Part shown: piece by piece, positions 55,622-64,000 of the stretch | How positions within the stretch are numbered: position 1 is the first letter of the stretch | Layout: each line of letters starts with the position of its first letter | Assembly (NCBI RefSeq): GCF_001299635.1 | Contig: NZ_JRHN01000017.1 | Span: 39,444 to 103,443 of the forward strand | Direction of reading: 5' to 3' | Length of the DNA stretch: 64,000 nucleotides | DNA from: Clostridioides difficile | Lineage (GTDB): Bacteria; Bacillota; Clostridia; Peptostreptococcales; Peptostreptococcaceae | Translations under genes and position numbers: made by a program | The notes under the pieces: model-generated | Told to the model about the DNA's origin: nothing | Seen by the model: only the letters and a program-made list of their open reading frames with translations | The model's database searches: none

Positions 55622-56670
55622 TGAATTTAATAAACATTTTTAATAATAATTTAAAAAGAAGTATGAATAAGAGATTAGTTTTCTTAGTTACAATCTTATT
55701 CCCTATAATTGTAGTAATACTTGGGATATTGGCAAATTACATAAGTAAACCATCTTTCAATATTGGTATTTTAAATGATTACAAAAACGAACAACTCCTA
55801 AGCGAATCTGAAAAAAGAATATATGATAATACAATAATAGCTTTAAAAAATACTCAAGGAATCAATGTAGAGATTGCAGACCTTAAAACAGTTAAAACTG
55901 ATATTATAACTGGGAAGTATTCAGCTGTTATACATTTTAATAAGAGTGATTTTAAGTTATATTCTGTAAAAGATAAAAATACGAATGATATATTAAAGTA
56001 TTTAATAGAAAGATATAAAAAAGACTCAACTCCTATAGATATAAGTGAACTAGAAGAAAATACCTTAGGTATATTACAAAGAATAATTGCATTTATCATA
56101 TTATTTCTGATGATAACATCTACTGTAACAGCATCAATGATTATCAAAGATAAAAACTCAGGTACATTTACAAGAGTACTATATTCTCCACAAAATATAA
56201 AAGGATATGTGTTAGGAAATATGTTATATAATTTTACAATAACATATTTTCAGTACTTAGTTTCAATATCTATAATTAAGTTATTTAAGGTTGATATTGG
56301 CATGGATTATATAGACTTGGTTTGTTTAGGAATTTTGGTATCAGCTTTAGCAACTTCTTTTGGAACATTTGTATCTTCTTTATTCAATAAAGAAATGTAT
56401 GCAAATTTATTTTCTACATGTATAGCCCTTATAGTATCACTTATTGGTGGTTCATTTATTCCAATTGAGAAAATGCCAACAATGTTACAAAATATTAGCA
56501 TTATAAGTCCAATACGATGGTTTATTAGTTTTGTGACTTATGTGGAAGAGAGAAAAGGAAGTTTTTTTAATATGGGTTATATTTTCATTTTAATAGCCAT
56601 GACATTAGTTTTATCTTTATTAGCTATGAAGTTTACTCAAAGAAGCAAATACTTGAGTCATAATAATTGA
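55621..56670 (+). CDS. ABC-2 type permease with extracytoplasmic domain
   Basis: 349 residues, GTG start at 55621 after AAGGAGG. One helix at 20-40, then an extracytoplasmic domain of about 130 residues, then five helices from ~150 onward with GGSFIPIEKMPTMLQNISIISPIRWF, the ABC-2/YhgE-like signature. It resembles the larger partner permease of DrrB/YadH-type pairs. The start overlaps the stop of the previous permease gene, and a terminator follows at 56700. Completes the PadR-controlled three-gene exporter operon. Confidence 0.9.
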   Translation: MNLINIFNNNLKRSMNKRLVFLVTILFPIIVVILGILANYISKPSFNIGILNDYKNEQLLSESEKRIYDNTIIALKNTQGINVEIADLKTVKTDIITGKYSAVIHFNKSDFKLYSVKDKNTNDILKYLIERYKKDSTPIDISELEENTLGILQRIIAFIILFLMITSTVTASMIIKDKNSGTFTRVLYSPQNIKGYVLGNMLYNFTITYFQYLVSISIIKLFKVDIGMDYIDLVCLGILVSALATSFGTFVSSLFNKEMYANLFSTCIALIVSLIGGSFIPIEKMPTMLQNISIISPIRWFISFVTYVEERKGSFFNMGYIFILIAMTLVLSLLAMKFTQRSKYLSHNN

Positions 56671-56699
56671 CTAATATAAAACTTTGTATAATGCAAAAG

Positions 56700-56740
56700 A
56701 GCCAATAATCTCTAATTTTCAAAGGTTATTGGCTTTTATT
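56700..56740. terminator. Terminator between the ABC-2 exporter and CAT operons
   Basis: An 11-bp stem (56700-56710 with 56724-56734, one wobble) followed by a T-rich run; it lies between convergent operons. Confidence 0.75.
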
Positions 56741-56788
56741 ATTGTATCTAATCATTTTAATGACATTTTAAATCCAAAATATAAATTT

Positions 56789-57448
56789 TTAGTATAACCA
56801 TTCCTTAGTATTAAAGCACATTTTTTGTATGTCATCAATAAAGCAACTTACATGGTATCCATCAGTAGATGCATGATGAACTGTTATAGAAAGAGGGAGA
56901 AGTATTTTTTCATCTTTTTGATAGTATTTACCTGCTTCAATCGTAGGGAAAAAATAATTTTCAAGACCATGATTATGCACAGTAAAACTCTTAAAACTAA
57001 TCCAGGGAATACAAGAAACAGTATAACAGTTTTTTGGTTGATTTGGTTTTGCTAGAAAACCATAATTTTTTCCATATTCTTTAATATCAGCTAAATAATT
57101 TTCATAGAATATCGAAAAATCTTTATCATATTCTGTCCATATTGATGAAAAAGTCTTATCATCATCATGAAAGATTGCATAGAATGGTGTTAATGTACTC
57201 CAATAACCAAGTTCATCTTCATCATATGCAATTTTTAATTCTTTATATTGATTTAAGCAAGTCGTTATTATGTATAAATATGCTGGGTAAAATTTAATAT
57301 TTCTTTCTTTCGTTTCCTTAATTAAATTAGTAATGTCTATTTCTATAGTTAAATCAAATCCTACATTTGTCATTTTTGAAAAATAGTAAAAATGTGTATA
57401 TCGTTCCCAGTTTTGTAAGTCAATTTTATGGAATTCTCGTTTACTCAT
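56789..57448 (-). CDS. Type A chloramphenicol acetyltransferase family protein
   Basis: 219 residues, the usual length of class A CATs, trimeric enzymes that acetylate chloramphenicol with acetyl-CoA. The catalytic motif is VHHASTDGYH near residue 190, corresponding to the HHAVCDGFH consensus with the catalytic His and structural Asp retained. The N-terminus (FHKIDLQNWERYTHFYYFSKM) and FYPAYLYIITTCLNQYKE are typical. Chromosomal relatives may use other substrates, so resistance is not certain. It starts within the TetR gene end (8-bp overlap), so both are one minus-strand operon under the TetR operator. Confidence 0.88.
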   Translation of the reverse strand: MSKREFHKIDLQNWERYTHFYYFSKMTNVGFDLTIEIDITNLIKETKERNIKFYPAYLYIITTCLNQYKELKIAYDEDELGYWSTLTPFYAIFHDDDKTFSSIWTEYDKDFSIFYENYLADIKEYGKNYGFLAKPNQPKNCYTVSCIPWISFKSFTVHNHGLENYFFPTIEAGKYYQKDEKILLPLSITVHHASTDGYHVSCFIDDIQKMCFNTKEWLY

Positions 57449-58019
57449 ATGAAATCACCATATCCTTTATAATACTTATTTGATTATCAATATCTTCATT
57501 TGTAATCTTTAAAACAGGAGAAGATGTTTTCATACTATCAAATAAAAACATTATGTGTATTGCAATTGTTTTAGAGTCGCATTTTTTAAATTCACATTTA
57601 GATTGTCCATAGTCGATTAAATTTGAAAGCATTGTGATAGCTGAATTATATCTTTTATTCATATAATCACGTTGGTCCTTTTCTACAAAAGCAAATTCAT
57701 GTATTGCAAAATTCAAACCACAATATTTACTTTTTATATCATTTTTTTGTTGCTGTAAAAAATATTCTAGCATATGTTTAGCTGATATATTTTCCTTGAT
57801 ACCCTTATCTAATAAATTTTGAGAGTCGTCTTTATGAGTATTTAGTATATTAATAAAAATTTCTTTTGTTGAATTAAAGTGTCTATACAGTCCACCACGA
57901 CTTAAATTACATGCTTCACAGATATCTTTCATTGTTACATTACTATATCCTTTATCAGCAAATAACCTTATTGATGTATCAATAATAAATTGTCTAGTTT
58001 GTTCTCCTTTTGTTGGCAT
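57441..58019 (-). CDS. TetR-family regulator of the CAT operon
   Basis: 192 residues from the ATG at 58019, which has a perfect AAGGAGGT site; the open frame extends to 58121, but that part would run through the operator. Helix-turn-helix: LFADKGYSNVTMKDICEACNLSRGGLYRHFNSTKEIF. The C-terminal ligand domain has several Cys and Lys residues. It precedes the CAT gene in the same operon with 8-bp overlap, and an inverted repeat before its start fits autorepression. So an inducer, perhaps a CAT substrate, would release both genes. Confidence 0.9.
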   Translation of the reverse strand: MPTKGEQTRQFIIDTSIRLFADKGYSNVTMKDICEACNLSRGGLYRHFNSTKEIFINILNTHKDDSQNLLDKGIKENISAKHMLEYFLQQQKNDIKSKYCGLNFAIHEFAFVEKDQRDYMNKRYNSAITMLSNLIDYGQSKCEFKKCDSKTIAIHIMFLFDSMKTSSPVLKITNEDIDNQISIIKDMVISYE

Positions 58020-58040
58020 ATGCTTTAACCTCCTTATTAA

Positions 58041-58079
58041 CGACATGAGTGTCACTTTAATTATGAGACACATGTGTCG
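58041..58079. promoter_or_regulatory. Inverted repeat, probable TetR operator
   Basis: CGACATGAGTGTC (58041-58053) and GACACATGTGTCG (58067-58079) form a long imperfect dyad; the right part contains a perfect palindrome, ACACATGTGT. It lies just upstream of the TetR-CAT operon. Confidence 0.65.
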
Positions 58080-58216
58080 TTTTGTCAAGCCGAATTTATT
58101 CTCTATAAAGTGAATGTACAATAAAATAATATTAATTTATAAAACGGTTGGACAATACAAGAAGCATGATTTATTTTTAAATTGATATGAAGAGTAATTA
58201 AATAGTAATAATATTA

Positions 58217-58245
58217 TTGACTTTTAAAACTTACGTGTGTAATAT
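58217..58245 (+). promoter_or_regulatory. PBP promoter with BlaI-type operator, near copy of the blaX promoter
   Basis: TTGACT (58217-58222), a 17-bp spacer and TAATAT (58240-58245). The spacer contains TTTAAAACTTAC as in the blaX promoter, and the dyad TTACGTGTGTAA (58231-58242) overlaps the -10 exactly as there. Operator differences from blaX are only in the four central bases. Confidence 0.82.
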
Positions 58246-58353
58246 ATAAGTTACTATCAATTATATATTTACCTACATATTTTTAGGATATACTTAAAAA
58301 CATAACAAAAGTATAGAGTAGTTATGTTCATAAGATTCCTTTAAACATAAAAC

Positions 58354-58365
58354 TTACATATGTAA
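58354..58365. promoter_or_regulatory. Second BlaI-type operator before the PBP gene
   Basis: TTACATATGTAA, a perfect dyad in the same AAAACTTAC...GTAATATATAA setting as the operator at 58231. It is 26 bp before the PBP start and may hold a second repressor dimer on the leader. Confidence 0.7.
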
Positions 58366-58391
58366 TATATAAAATAATAAGGGTGGTTTGT

Positions 58392-60440
58392 ATGAGAAAA
58401 AATAAAAAAACAAGAAAAATGATAATTTTTGGTTTTCTAATTTGTTTACTTGTAGTTATTGTTGGTTTTTTAGCTAAATTCATATTAGAGGGACTCAATA
58501 AAAGCAAACCAGATGAAGTATTTAAGCAATATATGTCTTTTGCAAATGAAAGACAATATGAAAAGATGTACGACTTGTTAGATGAAAAGAGTAAATCAGA
58601 AATTAAAAAAGAAAAATTTATTTTAAGAAATAAAAAAATATATGAAGGAATTAATTCACGTAATATAAGTGTAAAGATTAATGAAGTTAAAAAAGAAAAA
58701 GATAGTGACAAAATAATAAAATACGATTCGAAGATGGATACCTTAGCAGGAGAAATTTCATTTTCAAATGAAGTGCCATTAAATAGAGATAAAGATGGAG
58801 ATTATAGAATAAGATGGAAGTCAGATGTTATATTTCCAGAACTTGAAGAAGATAATACTATAAGAATATCAAAGCTTAAAGCCAAAAGAGGAAATATTTT
58901 AGACCGAAATGGAGTAATAATTGCAGGACAAGGCCTTGCATCAATGATAGGTCTAGTTCCTGAAAAAATGAGTGATAATACAGAAGACTTAAAGAAATTA
59001 TCTACTTTACTAAATATACCAGTTGAACAAATTCTAAAGAAATTAAATGCATCTTGGGTAAAAGACAATTCAATGGTACCTATAAAAACCATCGAAAAAA
59101 TAAAAGACAAAGCATTACAAGACTCACTTCTTAGTATACCAGGAGTTAAGATATCTAATACAGAAGTTAGACAGTATCCATTAGGTGAAAAAGCTGGGCA
59201 TTTAACTGGATATGTTCAAAATGTAAATGCAGAGATATTAAAGGAAAAAGAAGGTAAGAGATATAATTCTAATAGTATAATTGGTAAGATTGGATTAGAG
59301 AGTTTACTGGAAGACAGGATACGTGGTATTGATGGATATGAGATTATTATAGCTGATAGATATGGAGACAAGAAAAAAACTCTAGTAACTGAGCCTAAAA
59401 TAGATGGAGAAGATGTAAAATTAACTATAGATTCAAAACTACAAAGTAAATTATATGAACAAATGAAAAATGATAAAGGATGTGCAGTAGTTATGAATCC
59501 TAAAACAGGAGAAATCTTATCCCTTGTAAGTAGCCCATCATACAATCCAAATGAATTTATACTAGGGATGTCAGAAGATAGATGGAAGGAAGTCAATGAA
59601 AATGAAAACAAACCAATGTACAATAGATTTAAAGCACGATTATGTCCTGGGTCTTCTTTTAAACCAATCACTGCTGGTATTGGTTTAACGACAGGAAAGC
59701 TTAATTCAAATGAAAACTTTGGACACAGTGGTCTTAGCTGGCAAAAAGATTCTAGTTGGGGGAGCTATAAGGTAACTACATTAAAAGATTATGGTAACAC
59801 TGTAAACATGAAGAATGCATTAATTTATTCTGACAATATTTATTTTGCTAAAGCAGCATTAAAAATAGGTGAAGATACATTATCAAAAGAGTTGTTAAAG
59901 CTTGGTTTTGAGGAAAGTATGCCGTTTGAATTTGGAATATCTTCTTCAAGATTTGGTACTGACGATAAATTTGACACTGAAATACAATTAGCAGATAGTG
60001 GATATGGTCAGGGGAAGGTTCTAGTAAACCCAGTACATATGGCATCAATGTATTCAACTTTTGTAAATAATGGAGATATGATAAAGCCATACCTTGAATT
60101 TAAAGATAATTCACATGCTGAATTTTGGAAGAAAGGTGTATTTTCCAAACAGTCTGTAAAAATTATTCGTGATGATTTGATTCAAGTTGTTGAAAATCCT
60201 AATGGCACGGGTCATAGTGCTATGACTAAGGGAATTACTATTGCTGGTAAAACTGGTACAGCAGAAATTAAAGCATCTAAAGATGATATTACAGGGACAG
60301 AACTTGGATGGTTCAACGCTTTTACTGTAGATGAAAATAGTGATAAACAGTATCTGGCAATTGCTATGATTGAAGATGTAAAGAATCGTGGAGGAAGCCA
60401 TTATGTTATACCTATTGTTAAATCAATATTTGAAGATTAA
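58392..60440 (+). CDS. MecA-like class B penicillin-binding protein (transpeptidase)
   Basis: Membrane-anchored peptidoglycan transpeptidase of 682 residues from ATG 58392 (AGGGTGG in front). A single N-terminal helix (about 10-30) is followed by an NTF2-like MecA N-domain (KPDEVFKQYMSFANERQYEKMYDLL), a dimerisation domain with AKRGNILDRNG, then the transpeptidase. Active-site motifs are S421-S-F-K424, S480-D-N482 and K620-T-G622. Length and domain order match PBP2a of MRSA (668 residues), a low-affinity PBP. The promoter has BlaI-type operators nearly identical to those of blaX-blaCDD, so I infer that it is induced by beta-lactams and supports resistance. Confidence 0.9.
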   Translation: MRKNKKTRKMIIFGFLICLLVVIVGFLAKFILEGLNKSKPDEVFKQYMSFANERQYEKMYDLLDEKSKSEIKKEKFILRNKKIYEGINSRNISVKINEVKKEKDSDKIIKYDSKMDTLAGEISFSNEVPLNRDKDGDYRIRWKSDVIFPELEEDNTIRISKLKAKRGNILDRNGVIIAGQGLASMIGLVPEKMSDNTEDLKKLSTLLNIPVEQILKKLNASWVKDNSMVPIKTIEKIKDKALQDSLLSIPGVKISNTEVRQYPLGEKAGHLTGYVQNVNAEILKEKEGKRYNSNSIIGKIGLESLLEDRIRGIDGYEIIIADRYGDKKKTLVTEPKIDGEDVKLTIDSKLQSKLYEQMKNDKGCAVVMNPKTGEILSLVSSPSYNPNEFILGMSEDRWKEVNENENKPMYNRFKARLCPGSSFKPITAGIGLTTGKLNSNENFGHSGLSWQKDSSWGSYKVTTLKDYGNTVNMKNALIYSDNIYFAKAALKIGEDTLSKELLKLGFEESMPFEFGISSSRFGTDDKFDTEIQLADSGYGQGKVLVNPVHMASMYSTFVNNGDMIKPYLEFKDNSHAEFWKKGVFSKQSVKIIRDDLIQVVENPNGTGHSAMTKGITIAGKTGTAEIKASKDDITGTELGWFNAFTVDENSDKQYLAIAMIEDVKNRGGSHYVIPIVKSIFED

Positions 60441-60912
60441 TTTTTCTTAATTTTAGGATTAATCTCATTCACTTGAAGATTGTATTTTATATGTTATTTT
60501 TTATTACCTATTTTTTAATATTTAAAAAATTTTATTAAAAGAAATAAAGTATATGTATTAAAAAAATTCATTAGATAGATTTACTTAAAAATTTAATCGT
60601 AAGTGAAATCATAAATTGTGATACTTGGGATATTTGACCTTAGAGATATAAGTAAAATAGCTAATAAATTATGAGAAAATCTTAATTATTTCCATATAAT
60701 TACAAATATATAATATTATATTATTAAAAAAATCTTAAAATAAGAGAGGTATTTATTGTTGAAGAAAGCCAAATAGAGGAGTATAATGGACAAAGATAAC
60801 TAATTTTAGTAGTACTTATACAAAGTAATTATATTTGTTTAATAAATACTTCAAAGTTACCAATAAATTAGAGATTAGTTTTTATTCCTAAATGAAATTG
60901 AAAGGGGACTGT
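60441..60912. other. Intergenic region before the GGDEF-EAL gene
   Basis: 472 bp of AT-rich DNA. No ORF, strong terminator or c-di-GMP riboswitch consensus could be seen. Presumably holds the promoter of the GGDEF-EAL gene; I cannot place it with confidence. Confidence 0.5.
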
Positions 60913-63630
60913 ATGAGAAGAAAAAGATTTCTAATCACTTTAAGTATAGGGCTTCTTTTTTCCAGCCTACTATCTATTTACTTAGTCTACAATTTGCAAG
61001 GAAATGCCAAAGTAATTAATTATACTGGGATTATACGTGGAGCAACACAACGTGTGATTAAGCAAGAATTGAATCATAAGCCAAATGATAAATTAATAAA
61101 AAGAGTAGATAATATTATTCATGAGCTTCAAGGTAGAAGTGGTGTGTATAATATTGCTTATGTAGATGACCATGACTTTCAAACTAATATGATTCAAATG
61201 GAAAGAGATTGGAAACGTTTAAAGCAAGAAATATATATTGTTCGTGATGGTGGAAAAAGTGATACACTCTATAAAGACAGTGAAGATTTTTTTGATTTAG
61301 CAGACAAAACAGTTTTATCTGCTGAAAAATTTAGTGAGAACAAAGTTTCTTCAGCTGAAAATATTTTGATTGTTTTAAATCTTTCATTTGCCTTATTAGT
61401 TATTTTTATTTATATGTATGATACCAAACAAGATATTTTGCAAAAGAAACTTGTACTAGCAGAAGAGGATAATCAGAGAAAAAGAGAACGTCTTATTCAA
61501 TTGGCTGAAGACTTACAGGCTCCAATGAATGATATTTCAGAGCTTTTATATATCAGTGATTTAGAGACTTATGATTTATTATTTTTAAATAAAGCAGGTA
61601 TTGAAAGTTTTAAGGTTGACCAAATAAAAGGGCAAAAATGTTATAAAGTACTACAGAAAAAAGATGAACCTTGTGAGTTTTGTACAAATTCTTATTTAAA
61701 AGAAAGTGAAAACTATACTTGGGAATTTACAAATCCAGTAACAGGTCGTCATTATCTGTTAAAAGACCGTTTAATTGAATGGGAAGGTAAGCCAGCAAGA
61801 ATGGAGATTGCGTTTGATACCACAAAATCAGAAGAAGAGAAAATAAAATTACGATTTACACTTGAGGCTGAAAAAATAATTACAGAGTGTGTAGATATTT
61901 TATATAGAGATAGTGACATTAAAAAAGCAACTATGTCTGTGCTTGAAAAGTTAGGTCGTTTTTTATCTGCTGACCGTTCATATATTATTTATATTCGAGA
62001 TGGTCTTATGTATAATGATTATGAATGGTGTGAGGAACATATTTTGTCGCAGAGAAACTATCTACAAGACCTTCCACTATCTACTATTGAGCGATGGATT
62101 CCATATTTTAATAATAAGGAATGTATAGTTATAAAAGATTTAGAAGAGATTAAATCTACATCGCCAGGGGAATACCAAATATTACATAATCAATCTATTA
62201 CTAGTCTTGTTGTAGCCCCATTAGAACATAATGGAGAACTTATCGGTTATTTAGGAGTTGATAATCCGCCTCCAGATAAAATTATGAATATTGCATCATT
62301 ACTTCAAACACTTTGCTACTTTATTTCCCTTGCTAGCCAACATTCTAAAACTCAGGAGCAATTATCAAAACTAAGTTATATTGATAAACTTACTTCTTTC
62401 TATAACAGAAATCGATTTATAGAAGATTCACAATCACTTACAAAAGTTGATATTTCTATAGGAATTATTTATTTAGATGTGAATGGTTTAAAGGATATCA
62501 ATGATAAATATGGGCATGAAATGGGAGATAAGTTATTAATAGAATGTGCGAGACGAATGAAATTGGTATTTCATTATTCTGATTTTTACCGTTTAGGTGG
62601 AGATGAATTTGTAATTATTTGTCGTGAAATTGAAGAAGACGTTTTTAGTAAGAAAATAATAGAACTAAAAGGCGAATTTAGAAAAAGACCTACTTGCCAA
62701 GTTGCGATAGGGTCATATTGGGCGAATACAGTTGATGATATAGGAGAAATCATAAAAAATGCGGATGCAGAAATGTATGAAGATAAAAAAGCTTTTTATC
62801 GTAAACACTCTGTTTCTCAGAGATATCGCCATCATAGTGATGAAATGTTACATTTAAGCAAAGCTGAGGTTCTTGAAAGAGAAATACAAAATAATCGTTT
62901 TCTCGTTTATTTACAACCTCAGATTTCTTTCTCAGACCGCTCAGTTGTAGGTGCAGAAGCACTTATACGTTATTTGGATAATTCTAATTCACTTGTAGCT
63001 CCAAATAATTTTCTTCCTATATTAGAAGCATCTGGACTATTAAGTAAAATAGACTTCTATGTATTTGAATCTATTTGTAAGAAATTTAGCAATTGGATTG
63101 ATAATGATGTTCCAATCGTTCCAATATCTATAAATTTTTCAGAAGAATCACTAGAAACACCAGAATTTGTGAATTGTTTAGTGTCAATTTGTCAGACTTA
63201 TAATGTCCCTACCAAATACATAAAAATTGAAATAACAGAAAGAGTACATGATGAGAAGCATCTTGATGTGAAAAAAATCATATCAGATTTAAGAGATGTT
63301 GGTTTTGCTATTGCAATTGATGATTTCGGAACTGAGAATGCAAATTTAGCACTGCTCTCTGAAGTTGAGTTTGATATATTGAAATTAGATAAGAGCCTAA
63401 TTGATAATATTGTATCGAATCCTAGAACAAAGGTGATTATGGAATATATTACAGGAATATGTCATAAATTAAATATTTATATGGTTGCTGAAGGAATTGA
63501 AACTGAGGAACAATTTTCTACGCTATTACAATGTAGAGTAGAGACAGCACAAGGATATTTATTTAGCAAGCCTATACCAATCGACGAATTTGAAAATAAT
63601 TATCTAATAAAAAGTCATCTATTGAGCTAG
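60913..63630 (+). CDS. Membrane GGDEF-EAL protein (c-di-GMP turnover)
   Basis: 905 residues from ATG 60913, just after AAAGGGGA; an ATG at 60892 lies upstream of that site. Domain order: helix at 6-24, an extracytoplasmic sensor of ~125 residues, helix near 150-168, a PAS-like region with three cysteines (about C243, C254, C257 in KDEPCEFC), a GAF-like region (about 315-470), GGDEF (G562-G-D-E-F566) and EAL (E682-A-L684) domains. Both motifs are canonical, and IAIDDFGTENANLALL of the phosphodiesterase site is intact. It can in principle make and break c-di-GMP, which in C. difficile controls motility, pili and biofilm. Net activity is not predictable. Confidence 0.93.
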   Translation: MRRKRFLITLSIGLLFSSLLSIYLVYNLQGNAKVINYTGIIRGATQRVIKQELNHKPNDKLIKRVDNIIHELQGRSGVYNIAYVDDHDFQTNMIQMERDWKRLKQEIYIVRDGGKSDTLYKDSEDFFDLADKTVLSAEKFSENKVSSAENILIVLNLSFALLVIFIYMYDTKQDILQKKLVLAEEDNQRKRERLIQLAEDLQAPMNDISELLYISDLETYDLLFLNKAGIESFKVDQIKGQKCYKVLQKKDEPCEFCTNSYLKESENYTWEFTNPVTGRHYLLKDRLIEWEGKPARMEIAFDTTKSEEEKIKLRFTLEAEKIITECVDILYRDSDIKKATMSVLEKLGRFLSADRSYIIYIRDGLMYNDYEWCEEHILSQRNYLQDLPLSTIERWIPYFNNKECIVIKDLEEIKSTSPGEYQILHNQSITSLVVAPLEHNGELIGYLGVDNPPPDKIMNIASLLQTLCYFISLASQHSKTQEQLSKLSYIDKLTSFYNRNRFIEDSQSLTKVDISIGIIYLDVNGLKDINDKYGHEMGDKLLIECARRMKLVFHYSDFYRLGGDEFVIICREIEEDVFSKKIIELKGEFRKRPTCQVAIGSYWANTVDDIGEIIKNADAEMYEDKKAFYRKHSVSQRYRHHSDEMLHLSKAEVLEREIQNNRFLVYLQPQISFSDRSVVGAEALIRYLDNSNSLVAPNNFLPILEASGLLSKIDFYVFESICKKFSNWIDNDVPIVPISINFSEESLETPEFVNCLVSICQTYNVPTKYIKIEITERVHDEKHLDVKKIISDLRDVGFAIAIDDFGTENANLALLSEVEFDILKLDKSLIDNIVSNPRTKVIMEYITGICHKLNIYMVAEGIETEEQFSTLLQCRVETAQGYLFSKPIPIDEFENNYLIKSHLLS

Positions 63631-63644
63631 ATGACTTTTTTTTT
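63609..63644 (+). terminator. Intrinsic terminator of the GGDEF-EAL gene
   Basis: A perfect 13-bp stem (63609-63621 with 63628-63640) that includes the TAG stop codon in its right arm, ending in a long T run. Confidence 0.9.
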
Positions 63645-64000
63645 GTGAATATGTATTTTCATGTTATTGATAAAATTGATAGACAAGTTTTAGATAAAAA
63701 ATCAGGTTAATTATAATAAAATCAAGTAGAACACATTAATTAAAATAAAAGTTAGTAAATTGAATAAATAATTAGCAAGAAAAGATTATAATAATATGGT
63801 TTTTATCAGAAATAAAATTTTATCTCTTTTAATCCAATTCTTTCATATGGTTTTTCTGAATGGATACGATATTGATTTTTCTGTTGATTTTTTTATATAT
63901 CTTATATGTTATCATACAAAAAATTAAAATAGTGGCAACAATTGAGGATGTGAGGGAGAGTTGCCACTATTTCATATAGGGTATTATATTATGTTTTTAA
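63645..64000. other. Right-edge intergenic region with a perfect hairpin
   Basis: No gene is visible. At 63927-63939 and 63960-63972 a perfect 13-bp inverted repeat encloses a 20-nt purine-rich loop (with GAGGATGTGAGGGAGA). No T tract follows, so it is not a clear terminator. It may be the leader or regulatory site of a gene beyond the window. Confidence 0.55.

Noticed and set aside
60441..60912. c-di-GMP riboswitch before the GGDEF-EAL gene
   Set aside because: I looked for the conserved class I core sequence and the class II features and found neither in this AT-rich stretch.
1..64000. CRISPR array, tRNA/rRNA genes, insertion sequences or prophage genes
   Set aside because: No regularly spaced repeats, no tRNA-like cloverleaf or rRNA segments, and no transposase, integrase or phage proteins were found among the reading frames.

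Overview
The window is 64 kb of a low-GC Firmicute chromosome, almost certainly Clostridioides difficile. I base this on the class D beta-lactamase blaCDD with its membrane partner, a complete oxidative ornithine (Stickland-type) degradation operon, a VanG-type D-Ala-D-Ser cluster in the order R-S-G-XY-T, AT-rich codon use, and many AGGAGG ribosome binding sites. I see no rRNA, tRNA, CRISPR array, insertion sequence or phage genes.

Region 1 (1-7.0 kb) is mostly housekeeping: a sigma-54 activator, fructose-bisphosphate aldolase, a DUF1904 protein, an RsuA-type pseudouridine synthase, an RlmD/RumA-type rRNA uracil methyltransferase and a PHP-family phosphoesterase. The 3' third of the methyltransferase gene has quite different codon use from its 5' part, which looks like the scar of an integrative element that recoded the gene end.

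Region 2 (7.0-15.6 kb) is a mannose-family PTS operon (IIA, IIB, IIA, IIB, IIC, IID) under a LevR/ManR-type sigma-54 activator. It has a textbook -24/-12 promoter and five TTGATACA repeats upstream. The operon continues into an ATC-hydrolase-like protein and an M20 dipeptidase-like enzyme, and a truncated cysteine-desulfidase-family gene follows. The cargo suggests an amino-acid-containing, possibly cysteine-derived, sugar conjugate rather than a plain sugar.

Region 3 (15.8-27.9 kb) holds an MBL-fold hydrolase, then a sigma-54 activator and its likely target, the ornithine operon: ord, ortA, ortB, oraS, oraE, a GlmL/MutL-like protein, orr and an NhaC-family antiporter. A second -24/-12 promoter and tandem GTTTCAA repeats lie upstream of ord. 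The genes overlap or nearly touch, and together they convert L- or D-ornithine to acetyl-CoA and alanine.

Region 4 (28.7-60.4 kb) is a run of antibiotic-response and efflux modules. It starts with vanR-vanS and vanG-vanXY-vanT. vanT is split by a single in-frame TGA exactly in the linker between its membrane and racemase domains. Next come a frameshifted VOC/glyoxalase gene, MATE efflux with a divergent LysR regulator, an AraC-GNAT fusion, a HelD-type helicase, a UvrA-like ABC protein, blaX-blaCDD, an AAC(6')-like GNAT protein, a MacB/FtsX-type ABC exporter with a convergent two-component system, a TetR/MBL divergent pair, a PadR-ABC-2 exporter operon, a TetR-CAT operon and a MecA-like class B PBP. 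The blaX promoter and the PBP promoter are nearly identical over -35, operator and -10, so they probably belong to one BlaI-type beta-lactam regulon.

Region 5 (60.4-64.0 kb) has a membrane GGDEF-EAL protein with both motifs intact, and non-coding DNA that contains a perfect 13-bp hairpin near the right edge.
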